DNA from: Akkermansia muciniphila
GTDB taxonomy: Bacteria > Verrucomicrobiota > Verrucomicrobiia > Verrucomicrobiales > Akkermansiaceae
Assembly: GCF_002884975.1 (NCBI RefSeq)
Contig: NZ_PJKB01000001.1
Span: 1-64,000, forward strand
Direction: 5' to 3'
Length of the DNA: 64,000 nucleotides
How positions within the stretch are numbered: position 1 is the first letter of the stretch; each line of letters starts with the position of its first letter. Positions 1 through 8,586 of the stretch are shown piece by piece. The translations under genes were made by a program, and so were the position numbers. The notes below the pieces were generated by a model, which was not told the DNA's origin, made no database searches, and saw only the letters and a list, made by a program, of their open reading frames with translations.

Positions 1-564
1 CCGGCGGTAGGCGTAAATGCCCAGATGGCGCAGGGGGGGGGTGACGCGGGGATGGCGGGCGTAGGGGATGACGGAGCGGGAAAAGTACAGGGCGTCTCCG
101 TTGCGGGCCAGGGCCACTTTGACAATATTCGGGTTGTCCAAGTCTTCCTGTTCGCTGATGGGGCAGGCCACGGTAGCCATGGACAGGGCTTTATCGGAGA
201 CAAGGGCTTCCGCCAGGCTGTCGATCAGGGCCGGGTCAATGAGGGGTTCATCTCCCTGGATGTTGACCACATGGGTAGCGCCGGGGAAGGACTGGACGGC
301 TTCCGCCAGGCGGTCGCTGCCGCTGGGATGGTCCGGGGAGGTCATGATTACCTTGGCGCCAAAGGCCGTGGCTGTATCGAAAATGCGCTGGTCGTCCGTG
401 GCGATGGCAATGTCATCAAGGCGTGAACACCGGGAAACGCGTTCCCATACGTGCTGGACAAGGGGCTTGCCTGCAATGAGGTGAAGCGGTTTGCCCGGAA
501 ATCTGGAGGATCCCCAGCGTGACGGAATGAGGCCGATGATATGATGGAGAGAATCTGATGCCAT
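1..564 (-). CDS. kdsB: 3-deoxy-manno-octulosonate cytidylyltransferase (partial)
   Basis: KdsB activates Kdo with CTP to give CMP-Kdo, the donor for the inner core of lipopolysaccharide, in the cytoplasm. The protein starts at the ATG at 564 (MASDSLHHIIGLIPSRWGSS) and runs off the window edge after 188 codons; the family is about 245-250 residues, so roughly the last quarter is missing. The family landmarks visible are the N-terminal IPSRWGSSRFPGKPL nucleotide-binding loop, ATDD, the SDR of HPSGSDRLAE, and NIQGDEPLI. The neighbouring upstream gene is an O-antigen-ligase-like protein on the same strand, consistent with a surface-glycan group. The assignment is firm; only the C-terminus is unseen. 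Confidence 0.93.
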   Translation of the reverse strand, partial: MASDSLHHIIGLIPSRWGSSRFPGKPLHLIAGKPLVQHVWERVSRCSRLDDIAIATDDQRIFDTATAFGAKVIMTSPDHPSGSDRLAEAVQSFPGATHVVNIQGDEPLIDPALIDSLAEALVSDKALSMATVACPISEQEDLDNPNIVKVALARNGDALYFSRSVIPYARHPRVTPPLRHLGIYAYRR

Positions 565-661
565 GGAAAGAGGAAACGCTTCGGAAGCGTAACAACTCCC
601 CCTGAATTAGTCCAGCCTCAAGCATCGGAGGGCCCGTTTTTCCGCAGGAACGGCGCCGTAG

Positions 662-2203
662 TCAGCCGGAAATGGCGGGAGTTCCCGCTAGTTGAGGTTT
701 TTCCTCCGTCTTCCGGATGATGAGCGGCATGTATTCCCTGCGTACATGGAGGGGTACGTACAGTCCCTCCTTTTTGGCGCAAGAGAATAATATTTTGATG
801 ATGCCCAGGGAAATGATGTCCTGCGCAATGGTGACACTGTCCCCGAAGAGAAAGAAGAAGGTAATCGGCTTGATAATGTAGAGGGTTGAAACGTACAGGA
901 TTCCCAGCTTGTATTGGTGGTCGCGGTAGATTCTGCTGACAATCCATGCATAAGTTATACCGATGACGGACAGGATGGTGTACAGAGTCAGCCCCACGTA
1001 ACCGAGCGTTTGAATGGTGGAGATGGGGCCACTGTGCCATATACCGTTCCAGGCAAAGGACGCCTGGTCCTGCGAGAGGTTGTAGGCTTCTTCATAAATG
1101 TTGGCTTTTACGATGCTGATATCCCGTGAGAATCCGTCTCCGAATACTTTGTCCTGGATGAAGTGTTCGCGATCGTCGAGCGCCCATTGCCACATTTCAA
1201 GACGCCAGTTCGTAGAGCCCTCCGCATCCATGCGGGCTTGTACATTGACGTCCAGGAAAGGGAGTGCGGAGAGGGTGCGCTGAACACCGAAAGGAAGGGA
1301 ATGAAGGGCTCCTGCCGAGGACATGATCAGAAGCATGGCCATTCCGAAAACGGGGATCAGAATGCAGGATACCCATCTCCTGTAAATCAGGGAGACGAGG
1401 AAGAACAGGAGCAGCAACTGGGCCATCATGTTGCGGAAGCCGCTGAGCATGGCCCCGGCGAGCCCCATCAGGAGGAGGGCTGCACGCCAGGGACGCTTGA
1501 TCATCTGCCATACGGAGTAGTTGATGATGACCAGCTGGACCACCAGCTGGGAAATGAGAAGGAGGGTGCCTTGCCGGGTGTTTTCCTGGCCAGGGCCGGC
1601 AGCAGCTGCCGCCGGATCTGCTCCGGCGGCATCCGGGGAGAGAATATTCCGGGCCGTCGTGATCAGCGTAGAGAGAATGACTAGGAGGATAGCCCATTGC
1701 AGCACTCTGCCGAATTGCTGGCTGGTGGTTTTCAGGGAGGAAAGGCAGAGGTAGGCAATCAGGGCTTGGAGGAACAAGATGTATCCCTTGCCTCCGTAAT
1801 AGTCTTCCAGCACGTTCAGCCCCAGGCCGAAAGGATGGCTCAGGAAGATATAGGCGACGTGCATGAAGATGACAAGAACGGCAATATCCTGCAAGGGAGT
1901 GGAATTCCATGTCAGGGATGAACGCTTGATCATGACGTTCCATAGATAGAAAGGAACGGTGATGGTGTATGCCAAGAGGGGGGCATAGTCCGCCATCTGC
2001 CCTACAGGCAGGAAAATAATGGGCAGCCATATCCACAGGTACCACACTTTTTCCTTCATCAGGTATAGCCCGGCCAGGACGAAAGGGGAGACCGCCAGGG
2101 CAATGGAAAAGGGGTCTCCGTCCGCCGACATGACGCCGCCTATAATGGCAAGGAGAATGGCAACGACTGAAATCAGTACAACTTTAAATAAATTACCATT
2201 CAT
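662..2203 (-). CDS. O-antigen ligase/polymerase-like polytopic membrane protein
   Basis: The 513-residue protein has about ten to twelve hydrophobic segments spread over its length and a long soluble loop around residues 300-390. That loop contains RMDAEGSTNWRLEMWQWAL, a pattern typical of Wzy/WaaL-type O-antigen ligases and polymerases, where an arginine-rich periplasmic loop acts on lipid-linked glycans. From the family, it would join or polymerise undecaprenyl-linked oligosaccharide in the inner membrane. It sits 97 bases upstream of kdsB on the same strand, which supports a surface polysaccharide role. The exact acceptor cannot be told from sequence, so it could be a ligase, a polymerase, or another glycan-transfer enzyme of the same fold. 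Confidence 0.7.
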   Translation of the reverse strand: MNGNLFKVVLISVVAILLAIIGGVMSADGDPFSIALAVSPFVLAGLYLMKEKVWYLWIWLPIIFLPVGQMADYAPLLAYTITVPFYLWNVMIKRSSLTWNSTPLQDIAVLVIFMHVAYIFLSHPFGLGLNVLEDYYGGKGYILFLQALIAYLCLSSLKTTSQQFGRVLQWAILLVILSTLITTARNILSPDAAGADPAAAAAGPGQENTRQGTLLLISQLVVQLVIINYSVWQMIKRPWRAALLLMGLAGAMLSGFRNMMAQLLLLFFLVSLIYRRWVSCILIPVFGMAMLLIMSSAGALHSLPFGVQRTLSALPFLDVNVQARMDAEGSTNWRLEMWQWALDDREHFIQDKVFGDGFSRDISIVKANIYEEAYNLSQDQASFAWNGIWHSGPISTIQTLGYVGLTLYTILSVIGITYAWIVSRIYRDHQYKLGILYVSTLYIIKPITFFFLFGDSVTIAQDIISLGIIKILFSCAKKEGLYVPLHVRREYMPLIIRKTEEKPQLAGTPAISG

Positions 2204-2255
2204 AGGGCTGCCCGTGATTCCCGCATATGAAGTAAAGGCAGGAAAAAGAGATGGA

Positions 2256-2331
2256 TGGTGGAGTATAGGGGATTCGAACCCCTGACCTTCTCATTGCGAA
2301 CGAGACGCTCTACCAACTGAGCTAATACCCC
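2256..2331 (-). tRNA. tRNA-Ala (anticodon CGC)
   Basis: Reading the minus strand, the RNA folds as a full cloverleaf of 76 nt including an encoded CCA at 2258-2256. The acceptor stem GGGGTAT pairs with ATACTCC and has the G3:U70 wobble that specifies alanine. The D arm is GCTCAGTTGGTAGAGC, the T arm contains GGTTCGAATCC, and the anticodon loop is TTCGCAA, so the anticodon is CGC and reads GCG codons. Identity is supported independently by the anticodon and by G3:U70. Confidence 0.95.
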
Positions 2332-2553
2332 ATGGGAAATACCGGAGGGAATCTAGTTGATCTCCTTCCCGAAAGCAAGCGTAATTCTTAACGTATGGCG
2401 AATAAGCCGGAAATCAAATTTGGAGGCTGGCCTGTTTTTACATTTTTTAACACGGATGGTTATAAACGCGAGCAGGCATGAAGAAGATTTTTTACTCCGA
2501 ATGAGTTCCTGAAGAGATGCGGGATGGGATTTCAGCGGATTCTCTGAAAAACA

Positions 2554-3606
2554 TCAATACCGGGGAATATCTTTATAGTTCCGGAAGAGGTAGAATGACC
2601 GTTTCAGTCTTGAAGAGAGCCATTTGCTGCATGGCTGTTCAATGCCGTAATGCAGGATGATTCCGACCACGATCAACAGCAGGCATGAGAAGAACCAGAA
2701 GAGGGTGGAATATGTTCCGTCGTGGTATTGCGTCCAAATATACTGCATGAAGTTCAGAACGGGGATGTGCATCAGAAAAATGGCGTAGGTCAGAAGGCTT
2801 GCCCGATTAACCAGATGAATGACGCCGGGCGGGATTTTCACGAACCGCGGCGCGTTGAATTTTTCCAGGGAACACGCACTGGAAATGGTCAGGATGGCTA
2901 TCAGCGTGTCCGGCAGCAGAAAACCCATGGATATATTTTCTTCTCCAATCAAGAATGTCCCGATGAATGTTTGATAGAGAAGGTAACCTATTCCGCAAGC
3001 AAATATGGCAGGACTCCACGAAAAGAAACGTGCGTGCTTTTTATAAAGCCGTGCTGCATAACAACCTGCAAGGAACTGCCATAGGCGATAGGGAAAATAG
3101 GCGTAAAGCTGCTTATCCGGTTCCAGAAAGAAAATGCAGGCCAGCGCGGCTGCAAAACTCAGCGCCAGCATCAGGAGAAGATATTTGCGCCCGTATGCCA
3201 CCAGAGGGAAAAAAAGTACCATGAGGATTTCAATCTTCATGTACCATAGAGGGTAATTGTCACCCGTGTATTGGTACACGAATTGATTGCCGCCGAATGA
3301 GGCGATGAGGACGCTGACCAGGTTATTGAAGTTAAAATGGCTTTTGTAGGACAGGAGCGCCGATAAGAGGAAGGCTGTGAACAATAACGGCCACAGGCGG
3401 CCAAATTTGGAGATATAGAAGGAGGAGGCGCTGAATTTTTCCTTCTTCAGCGTAAACATCATTAAAAAACCGGACAGGATAATGAACCAGTCCACACCCA
3501 CGCCTCCTCCCGCGGGAGACCACCATGTCCAGTGGAAAAGGCAGATCATCAGGCACAGGAGGATTCGGATAAGTGAGATGCCCGGGATAAAGGCAGGGGG
3601 TTTCAT
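2554..3606 (-). CDS. Acyltransferase 3 family membrane protein
   Basis: The 350-residue protein is hydrophobic throughout with about ten predicted membrane helices. The start MKPPAFIPGISLIRILLCLM is followed by CLFHWTWW, with the catalytic-type histidine of acyltransferase-3 proteins, and then VGVDWFIILSGFLM, matching the family FFxLSGFL signature. Such enzymes O-acetylate or otherwise acylate surface glycans, peptidoglycan or lipids from the cytoplasmic membrane. It lies 21 bases downstream of the PpiC-type gene at the end of a same-strand run, so it is probably cotranscribed with the PilT-family genes. The acyl acceptor is unknown. Confidence 0.85.
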   Translation of the reverse strand: MKPPAFIPGISLIRILLCLMICLFHWTWWSPAGGGVGVDWFIILSGFLMMFTLKKEKFSASSFYISKFGRLWPLLFTAFLLSALLSYKSHFNFNNLVSVLIASFGGNQFVYQYTGDNYPLWYMKIEILMVLFFPLVAYGRKYLLLMLALSFAAALACIFFLEPDKQLYAYFPYRLWQFLAGCYAARLYKKHARFFSWSPAIFACGIGYLLYQTFIGTFLIGEENISMGFLLPDTLIAILTISSACSLEKFNAPRFVKIPPGVIHLVNRASLLTYAIFLMHIPVLNFMQYIWTQYHDGTYSTLFWFFSCLLLIVVGIILHYGIEQPCSKWLSSRLKRSFYLFRNYKDIPRY

Positions 3607-3627
3607 GAAAATAAGGTATTAATGTCC

Positions 3628-4692
3628 CTACTTGTTCCGAATACGGTTCCTGAGGTGGCCTTCTTCAAGCAGGCCATCCATGTACAGGCCTACGGCCTGT
3701 GCTTTTCTGAGGCTCCGGGCCGCATTTTCCAGGGCCGGGAGAACTTCTTCATAGGAAGGGATGGCTCCTTTTTTGACGGGAGACGCTTCCACAATGTGCC
3801 ATCCCCACCTGCTTTTAAGAAGCACGGGCTTGTGATCCGGAACGGCCGCCAGCTCCAGGCCCAGGGTTTCCGCCGCGCGGGCCGGATTGATCCAGCCCAG
3901 CTCCCCCCCCGCGGGTGCGGAACGTTCGTCTTCACTGAATTCCCTGGCAAGCCGGGAGAAGGTTTCCCCGGCTTGCAGGCGCGCCAGCAGCGTTTCCGCC
4001 GCCTGCTTAACCCGGGCGTCGTCCTTGTGCAGGGTTGCCAGAAAGATGTGCCGGGTTTTACGGAGATCAGGGGTTTTAAGCTGGTCGCGGATCAGGTCGT
4101 AATACGCCTTCAGGTCTTCGTCCGGCGGGTCCGCCGCCTGGGCCGTTGCCCGGTAGAGCTGTTCCGTCTGCTTGAGCCGCGCCGCTATTTTTTCCTGAAG
4201 CTGTTCCTGCGTCATTTTCTGGTCGTGCAGGGTTTTCAAGTATTGTTCCGTGTTTCCGTCAAAGCGGGAACGTATCTGTTCCACGGCGCGCGCGGCTTCC
4301 GCATTGCGGTTGGGGAGCTGAAGGTCATTCACCCTGGTTTTCAGCCGCAGTAGGGAGGAGGAAATCAGATCGTACCTGGCCCGCGGGGCAAGGTCACCGG
4401 CTACGTCCGGCTCATGGGTGAGCCTGATGCCGCCGTCCATGTCCAGCACGGGCGGCTGGCGCAGGAGCCGGAGTTCCGTCACTCTTCTGGAGAGCTGGTT
4501 GGCCGTGAGGGGTTCACCGTATACTTCCGCAATCCGGGCGGAGCTGTCTCCGGGCGGTCCCGGCATGGGTTTCAGATAGGCGTCCATCCGTCCGGCCAGG
4601 AAGCCGTGCCAGAGAAACAGGTCCCCCACCAGGTAGAGCAGGAACGCTCCGTAGATCACGAGCTTGAACGTGAATTTTCCAGTGGGGGACAT
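3628..4692 (-). CDS. Membrane-anchored PpiC/SurA-type peptidylprolyl isomerase
   Basis: The 354-residue protein has one N-terminal membrane segment (about residues 9-30, uncleaved-anchor style), a helical SurA-like region with many charged residues (about 50-190), and a parvulin domain at about 205-310. The parvulin is recognisable by RHIFLA, FSEDERSAPAGGELGWINP and RWGWHIVEASP. Parvulins catalyse prolyl cis-trans isomerisation, and SurA-like members chaperone outer-membrane proteins in the periplasm. It lies 27 bases downstream of a PilT-family ATPase gene and 21 bases upstream of the acyltransferase. A role in folding envelope or pilus proteins is inferred from this context only. Confidence 0.88.
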   Translation of the reverse strand: MSPTGKFTFKLVIYGAFLLYLVGDLFLWHGFLAGRMDAYLKPMPGPPGDSSARIAEVYGEPLTANQLSRRVTELRLLRQPPVLDMDGGIRLTHEPDVAGDLAPRARYDLISSSLLRLKTRVNDLQLPNRNAEAARAVEQIRSRFDGNTEQYLKTLHDQKMTQEQLQEKIAARLKQTEQLYRATAQAADPPDEDLKAYYDLIRDQLKTPDLRKTRHIFLATLHKDDARVKQAAETLLARLQAGETFSRLAREFSEDERSAPAGGELGWINPARAAETLGLELAAVPDHKPVLLKSRWGWHIVEASPVKKGAIPSYEEVLPALENAARSLRKAQAVGLYMDGLLEEGHLRNRIRNK

Positions 4693-4719
4693 GGGAAGGA
4701 CAGGGAAGGGGCTGCGGGC

Positions 4720-5814
4720 CTAGTTTCCGCCGCCGGAGTCTGCCAGGCGGGCGGATTCCGGAGGAAGGAAGTTGCGGAACCTTTTCTTTTCAATGCACTT
4801 CATGTAGGCTTCCTCCGGAGAGACAATGCCCTGCTGGAGTTTTTGCCAGATGGCGTCATCCATGAATTGCATGCCCATGGATTTCCCGCCCACGATGACG
4901 TCCGGGATTTTCTGCGTGGCGCCTTCGCGGATGATGCTCGCCACGGCAGGCGTGGCAAAGAGGATTTCATTGACGGCTACGCGTCCCGGCTTGTCGCTGC
5001 GCTTCATCAGGAGCTGGGCCACCACGCCGCGGATGGAGCCCGCCAGCATGGTGCGCACCTGGGATTGCTGGTCGGACGGGAAGACGTCAATAATACGGTC
5101 AATGGTCTTACTGGCGTTGTTGGTGTGCAGGGTGCCGAATACCAGAAGGCCGGTTTCCGCCGCCGTGAGGGCCAGGGAAATGGTTTCCAGGTCGCGCATT
5201 TCACCCACCAGCACAATGTCCGAGTCTTCACGGAGGGAAGCCCGCAGGCCGTCCGCGAAGGAGGGCGTCTGGAGGGGCACTTCCCTCTGGGTGACGATGG
5301 ATTTTTTATTGGGATGGACGAATTCGATAGGTTCCTCCACCGTGATGATGTGCCGTGACTGGTTGCTGTTGATGTAGTCAATGATGGCGGCCAGGGTGGT
5401 GGATTTACCGGAACCCGTGGGGCCCGTGACCAGCACCAGCCCGGACCTCATGTGGGCGAATTCCTTGACCACGGTGGGCACGCCCAGCTCTTCCAGCGTG
5501 GCGATCTTGGTGGGAATGAGACGGAAAACGGCTCCCAGGCCGTGCTGCTGCCTGAAGTAGTTGCAGCGGAAGCGGGAGGTTTCATCCATTTCATAGGCAA
5601 AGTCCAGGTCCCCTTCTTCCAGGTATTTCTGGAAGGCCTGGGGATCACAGATTTCCGCGAGAAGGTTTTTGAACGACTGGCCTTCCAGGTTCTCGTCGGA
5701 AATGGCGGAAATAGTCCCGTTGACGCGGATTTTTGGAGGCTGGCCTTCGCTGAGGTGAAGGTCGGAGCCGCCGGCTTCTACGAGATATTTAAAGTATTGG
5801 TCGATAACAGCCAT
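4720..5814 (-). CDS. PilT/PilU-family pilus retraction ATPase
   Basis: This 364-residue cytoplasmic ATPase of the type II/IV secretion superfamily would power depolymerisation of type IV pili. It has an N-terminal PAS-like region, Walker A GPTGSGKSTT near residue 130, an Asp box reading EEPIEF instead of the usual EDPIEF, QREV, Walker B VLVGEMRD and the His box LHTNNASKTIDRI. The C-terminal PilT signature AIRNLIRE is only loosely matched by SIIREG. It follows a second PilT-family gene by 25 bases and precedes ppiC by 27 bases, so the genes form one operon. No pilin, PilB or PilC gene is in the window. PilU-like is as likely as PilT-like. Confidence 0.9.
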   Translation of the reverse strand: MAVIDQYFKYLVEAGGSDLHLSEGQPPKIRVNGTISAISDENLEGQSFKNLLAEICDPQAFQKYLEEGDLDFAYEMDETSRFRCNYFRQQHGLGAVFRLIPTKIATLEELGVPTVVKEFAHMRSGLVLVTGPTGSGKSTTLAAIIDYINSNQSRHIITVEEPIEFVHPNKKSIVTQREVPLQTPSFADGLRASLREDSDIVLVGEMRDLETISLALTAAETGLLVFGTLHTNNASKTIDRIIDVFPSDQQSQVRTMLAGSIRGVVAQLLMKRSDKPGRVAVNEILFATPAVASIIREGATQKIPDVIVGGKSMGMQFMDDAIWQKLQQGIVSPEEAYMKCIEKKRFRNFLPPESARLADSGGGN

Positions 5815-5839
5815 AACAGGAGTGTGTCAAAATTAAAGG

Positions 5840-6922
5840 TTACTTGATTCCCAGGAAGGATTTCATGATGGTCTTGTCTTCCGCGCGGAAGAGGCAGTCG
5901 TCCGTGGTGATGAGTCCTGCCTGGTGCAGGGCTCTCAGGGAGTCGTCCATCAGGATCATGCCCTGGGCCTTCCCGGTCTGGATGCAGCCGGGAATCATGA
6001 AGGTCTTGCCTTCGCGGATGCAGTTGGCGATGGCGGGCGTATTGACCAGCATTTCAATGGCCAGGGCGCGGCCGTTGCCGTCCGCCCTGGGGACCAGCTG
6101 CTGGGAGATGATGCCGCGCAGGGATTCGCTGACCATGATGCGGATCTGGTCGCGCTGCTCCACGGGGAAGACGTCCAGCACGCGGTCCACCGTGCGGGCA
6201 GCGGAACCCGTATGCAGGGTGCCGAGCACCAGGTGGCCCGTTTCTGCCGCCGTAAGCGCCAGGGAGATGGTTTCCAGGTCACGCATTTCACCCACCATGA
6301 TGACGTCCGGGTCTTCACGGAGCGCGCCGCGGAGCGCGCGGGCGAAGGATTCCGTATGCTTGTGCACTTCACGCTGGTTGACGTGGCAGTTTTTGGACGG
6401 GATCAGATATTCAATGGGGTCTTCAAGCGTGATGATGTGGTCGTGGCGGTCCTGGTTGATGAAGTCCACGATGGAGGCCAGAGTGGTGGATTTACCGGAA
6501 CCCACGGACCCCGTCACCAGAATGAGGCCGTTGGTGTAGCGGGTGAGGGGTACCACATATTCCGTCGGCAGGCCGATTTCCTCCATGGTACGCACCCGCG
6601 TGTTGATGATACGGAAGCAGATGTCATAGCCCAGGCGCTGCTTGACCACGGAAGCGCGGTAGCGGCCGAAGTCGTTGGCATAGGCGAAGTCCACGTCCCC
6701 CCTCTGCTGAAGGCGGTTCCATTCCGGGTCTTCCAGAAAGCCCCTCGCCAGAACTTCCGTGTCCTGGGGCGTGAGATTTGGCGCTTCCTCCCAGATGGGG
6801 AGGAGCTGGCCGAACCGGCGCCAGGTGGGGCGGCTGTTGACGGCAAGGTGGATATCGGAACAGTCAAAGTCCTGTCCAAGCTTAAGATATCCGTCGACGT
6901 GGGGCAAAATGTATTCGCTCAT
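5840..6922 (-). CDS. pilT: PilT-family twitching motility ATPase
   Basis: A 360-residue paralogue of the next gene downstream. It carries Walker A GSVGSGKSTT, the canonical Asp box EDPIEY, NQREVHKHTESF, Walker B VIMVGEMRD, His box LGTLHTGSAARTVDRV, and CIREGKTFMIPGCIQTGK, which resembles the IREGK...IQTG stretch of PilT better than the downstream copy does. It is therefore the better candidate for the main retraction motor, with the downstream copy as PilU-like partner. It is the first gene of a probable four-gene operon; the 343-base gap before it on its upstream side separates it from the yqjDEK-like genes. Substrate pilus genes are elsewhere. Confidence 0.88.
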   Translation of the reverse strand: MSEYILPHVDGYLKLGQDFDCSDIHLAVNSRPTWRRFGQLLPIWEEAPNLTPQDTEVLARGFLEDPEWNRLQQRGDVDFAYANDFGRYRASVVKQRLGYDICFRIINTRVRTMEEIGLPTEYVVPLTRYTNGLILVTGSVGSGKSTTLASIVDFINQDRHDHIITLEDPIEYLIPSKNCHVNQREVHKHTESFARALRGALREDPDVIMVGEMRDLETISLALTAAETGHLVLGTLHTGSAARTVDRVLDVFPVEQRDQIRIMVSESLRGIISQQLVPRADGNGRALAIEMLVNTPAIANCIREGKTFMIPGCIQTGKAQGMILMDDSLRALHQAGLITTDDCLFRAEDKTIMKSFLGIK

Positions 6923-7265
6923 GTTGTGAATGCAGCAAACTGATAAAGCTACATACTAACGAAAACGGGGCTTTTTTGACCAGCAAAAAATGATAGGGAA
7001 ATGATTTCTGTGCGCCCGTCCTTCCGGGATCGCGGCAGGAAGCGCGGTTTTAAGGAAAAGGGAGGGCCGGGAGACTGCGGGGAGCTGAAGAAAACGCGCT
7101 CCCAGCCGCGCCTTTTCAGCTTGTTGAGCTCCTTGTTTCCAGGGATCGTCGCCCTTCACGGCAAAGGTAACCGGGCGGGAAAAACATCCCGGCAAGCCGT
7201 GTCCGCCGGCAGGATGTTTCCTGAAACGGTCCGGCGGGAATTCCGGCATTCACGGAAGGAGCCTG
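6923..7265. other. Intergenic region between yqj-like genes and pilT operon
   Basis: These 343 bases lie upstream of the PilT-family operon and downstream of the small membrane protein at 7266-7649, all on the minus strand. I see no convincing gene. The part near 6923-6980 is the likely promoter and leader of the pilT operon, and an imperfect terminator-like hairpin lies at 7182-7219 (listed separately). Short open frames in both directions have no recognisable content and no good ribosome-binding site. Confidence 0.5.
7182..7219 (-). terminator. Possible terminator of yqjDEK-like operon
   Basis: An 8-bp arm AAACATCC (7182-7189) pairs with GGATGTTT (7212-7219), extended by CGGC/GCCG with a three-base bulge. 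On the minus strand the hairpin ends in a run of five T (7184-7180), which overlaps the stem base. It lies 47 bases beyond the stop codon at 7266. The bulge and long loop make it only a moderate candidate. Confidence 0.4.
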
Positions 7266-7649
7266 TTATTTGAACAGGCTGAGAAATTTTTTACCGGCCA
7301 TGTCAAAGCCCATTTTTTTCAGGGAAGGGAAAGCCAGGGTAATCAGGATTTCAATGATGAAGCGGAAGATGGGGGAGTTTATCCAGCTTACGGAAGAATG
7401 CGGACGCGGCTGTGGGGCTGGATGACTTTTTTTACCCGTGAACATCCGGATCAGGAGAATGCCTCCCACGGTGCCTACAATGGAGCCGATCACGGGCAGG
7501 GACATGGCCCTCTTTTTCAGACGCCGGAAGTGGTCCGCCTGCTGCTGCGTCTTTTCCGCCAGAATATCCGCTTCATTGACGATATCCAGCCGGGATGAGG
7601 CCACCCGCATCAGGAGTGCGAGCTTTTCTTGAGAGCCATTTGCAGACAT
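7266..7649 (-). CDS. Small membrane protein, YqjK-like by position
   Basis: A 127-residue protein starting MSANGSQEKLALLMRVASSR. The N-terminal part is an amphipathic, charged helix (about 5-50), followed by a hydrophobic segment with many small residues (about 52-70, VIGSIVGTVGGILLI) and a second hydrophobic stretch near residue 100-115. I do not recognise a named domain. It overlaps the 3' end of the holin-like gene by 40 bases, so they are translationally linked. With the two genes upstream it reproduces the order of E. coli yqjD-yqjE-yqjK; the YqjK label rests on that order and on its architecture, not on clear residue identity. A longer start 57 codons upstream would lie wholly inside the neighbouring gene and was rejected. 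Confidence 0.75.
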   Translation of the reverse strand: MSANGSQEKLALLMRVASSRLDIVNEADILAEKTQQQADHFRRLKKRAMSLPVIGSIVGTVGGILLIRMFTGKKSHPAPQPRPHSSVSWINSPIFRFIIEILITLAFPSLKKMGFDMAGKKFLSLFK

Positions 7650-8056
7650 GATAAATCCGTTTTGAGTTCTTCCGCCGTCGCGGGGGCGATGGGCGTGACA
7701 TGGGTGCGGCTGAAGAGGATGAGCGCCACGGCAGCCGCCAGAAGATGGAATCCGGTGGTTACCGCCAGTCCGGCGATGATTCCCCAGAAGTAAGCCATGA
7801 CCATGGTCAGCAGGCACCACAGGAAAAGATAGCCGAAGACGGCCATGAAGGCGCCCAGCAGGAACAGGGCCATTTTTTTACCCAGTCTTTTGGACGCTTC
7901 CTCCAGCTCCAGCTTGAACAGGGCGGCCAGTGCTTCCACATGGGCCAGCGCCGCCGCTCCGGTTTCACGGAGGGACCGCACCATGGCCGCTCCTTCTTCC
8001 TTTTCCTCCACAATGGGGGTGACGAAGGTGCGCTTGAGTTTGTCAATCAGTCCCAT
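7610..8056 (-). CDS. Phage-holin-superfamily / YqjE-like membrane protein
   Basis: The 148-residue protein has an N-terminal amphipathic helix rich in charge (residues 1-65) and two membrane helices in a hairpin, about 66-90 (LFLLGAFMAVFGYLFLW) and 93-116. This is the arrangement of the Phage_holin_3_6/DUF1469 family, to which E. coli YqjE belongs. YqjE is an inner-membrane protein of unclear function in the stress-induced yqjDEK cluster. The gene lies 59 bases downstream of a YqjD/ElaB-like gene and overlaps the following gene by 40 bases. It is unlikely to be a real holin, because no lysis genes are nearby. Confidence 0.8.
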   Translation of the reverse strand: MGLIDKLKRTFVTPIVEEKEEGAAMVRSLRETGAAALAHVEALAALFKLELEEASKRLGKKMALFLLGAFMAVFGYLFLWCLLTMVMAYFWGIIAGLAVTTGFHLLAAAVALILFSRTHVTPIAPATAEELKTDLSCLQMALKKSSHS

Positions 8057-8115
8057 GGCTCGGCTTGAAAGGGTGAGCGCGCCATGCGCCGGGGCGCATG
8101 GCGCGCAATGAGGGG

Positions 8116-8442
8116 TTAACGGCGGCGGATGAGCAGGCCGATGAGAAGGCCCACGCCCATGGCGATCAGCACGGACTGGGTGGGTTTTTCCTTCACGTAT
8201 TCTTCACCTGCTTCATGGAATTGCTTGGCTTTGTCACGGATGACTTCACCCTTTTCCTGGGCGTAGTCACGGATGGTGGTGGCCTGTTCCGTAGCCGCTT
8301 TGCGGATTTGGTTCACTTTAGCCGCGGCGAAGGCTCTGGCCTGTTGAAATCTGGTAACGGCAAGCTCGCGTGCGGAAGGGCAGGAGCAGCTGGTGTCATT
8401 TGCTGCTGCGGTAGGTTCAAGTTCGGTTTGTTTGTCTTGCAT
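8116..8442 (-). CDS. DUF883/YqjD/ElaB-family membrane-anchored protein
   Basis: A 108-residue protein with a long helical middle (about 25-85, many A/E/K/R) and one C-terminal membrane helix (SVLIAMGVGLLIGLLIRRR). The conserved ending, a glycine-rich helix followed by RRR, is diagnostic of the YqjD/ElaB/YgaM family, which in E. coli is a C-tail-anchored inner-membrane protein that binds ribosomes in stationary phase. The segment EEYVKEKPTQSVLIAMGVG matches the family core. It is the first gene of a three-gene set. A ribosome-binding role here is inferred from the family. Confidence 0.85.
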   Translation of the reverse strand: MQDKQTELEPTAAANDTSCSCPSARELAVTRFQQARAFAAAKVNQIRKAATEQATTIRDYAQEKGEVIRDKAKQFHEAGEEYVKEKPTQSVLIAMGVGLLIGLLIRRR

Positions 8443-8477
8443 GGTTGATTAGAGTATTAAGGGTTGGTTCCTGTTGA

Positions 8478-8501
8478 AAAACATGTCGGCTTACATGTTT
8501 T
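8478..8501. repeat. Perfect 9-bp inverted repeat upstream of yqjD-like gene
   Basis: AAAACATGT (8478-8486) and ACATGTTTT (8493-8501) form a perfect inverted repeat around CGGCTT. It begins 36 bases upstream of the ATG at 8442, in the place expected for a promoter or operator of that gene. On the minus strand it also ends in five T, so it could instead terminate transcripts from the mla operon that ends at 8587. Confidence 0.55.
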
Positions 8502-8586
8502 CGCCTCTCACATTAGGAATTATTTAGCACGCTCCCCACTATTGGCAAGTGTGTAAAGCGGCTTCAGCCGGAATTGTTCGCGTTCG

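Noticed and set aside
7610-8056. Interpreting the holin-superfamily gene as part of a prophage
   Set aside because: Its neighbours match the yqjD-yqjE-yqjK arrangement and no phage gene is near.
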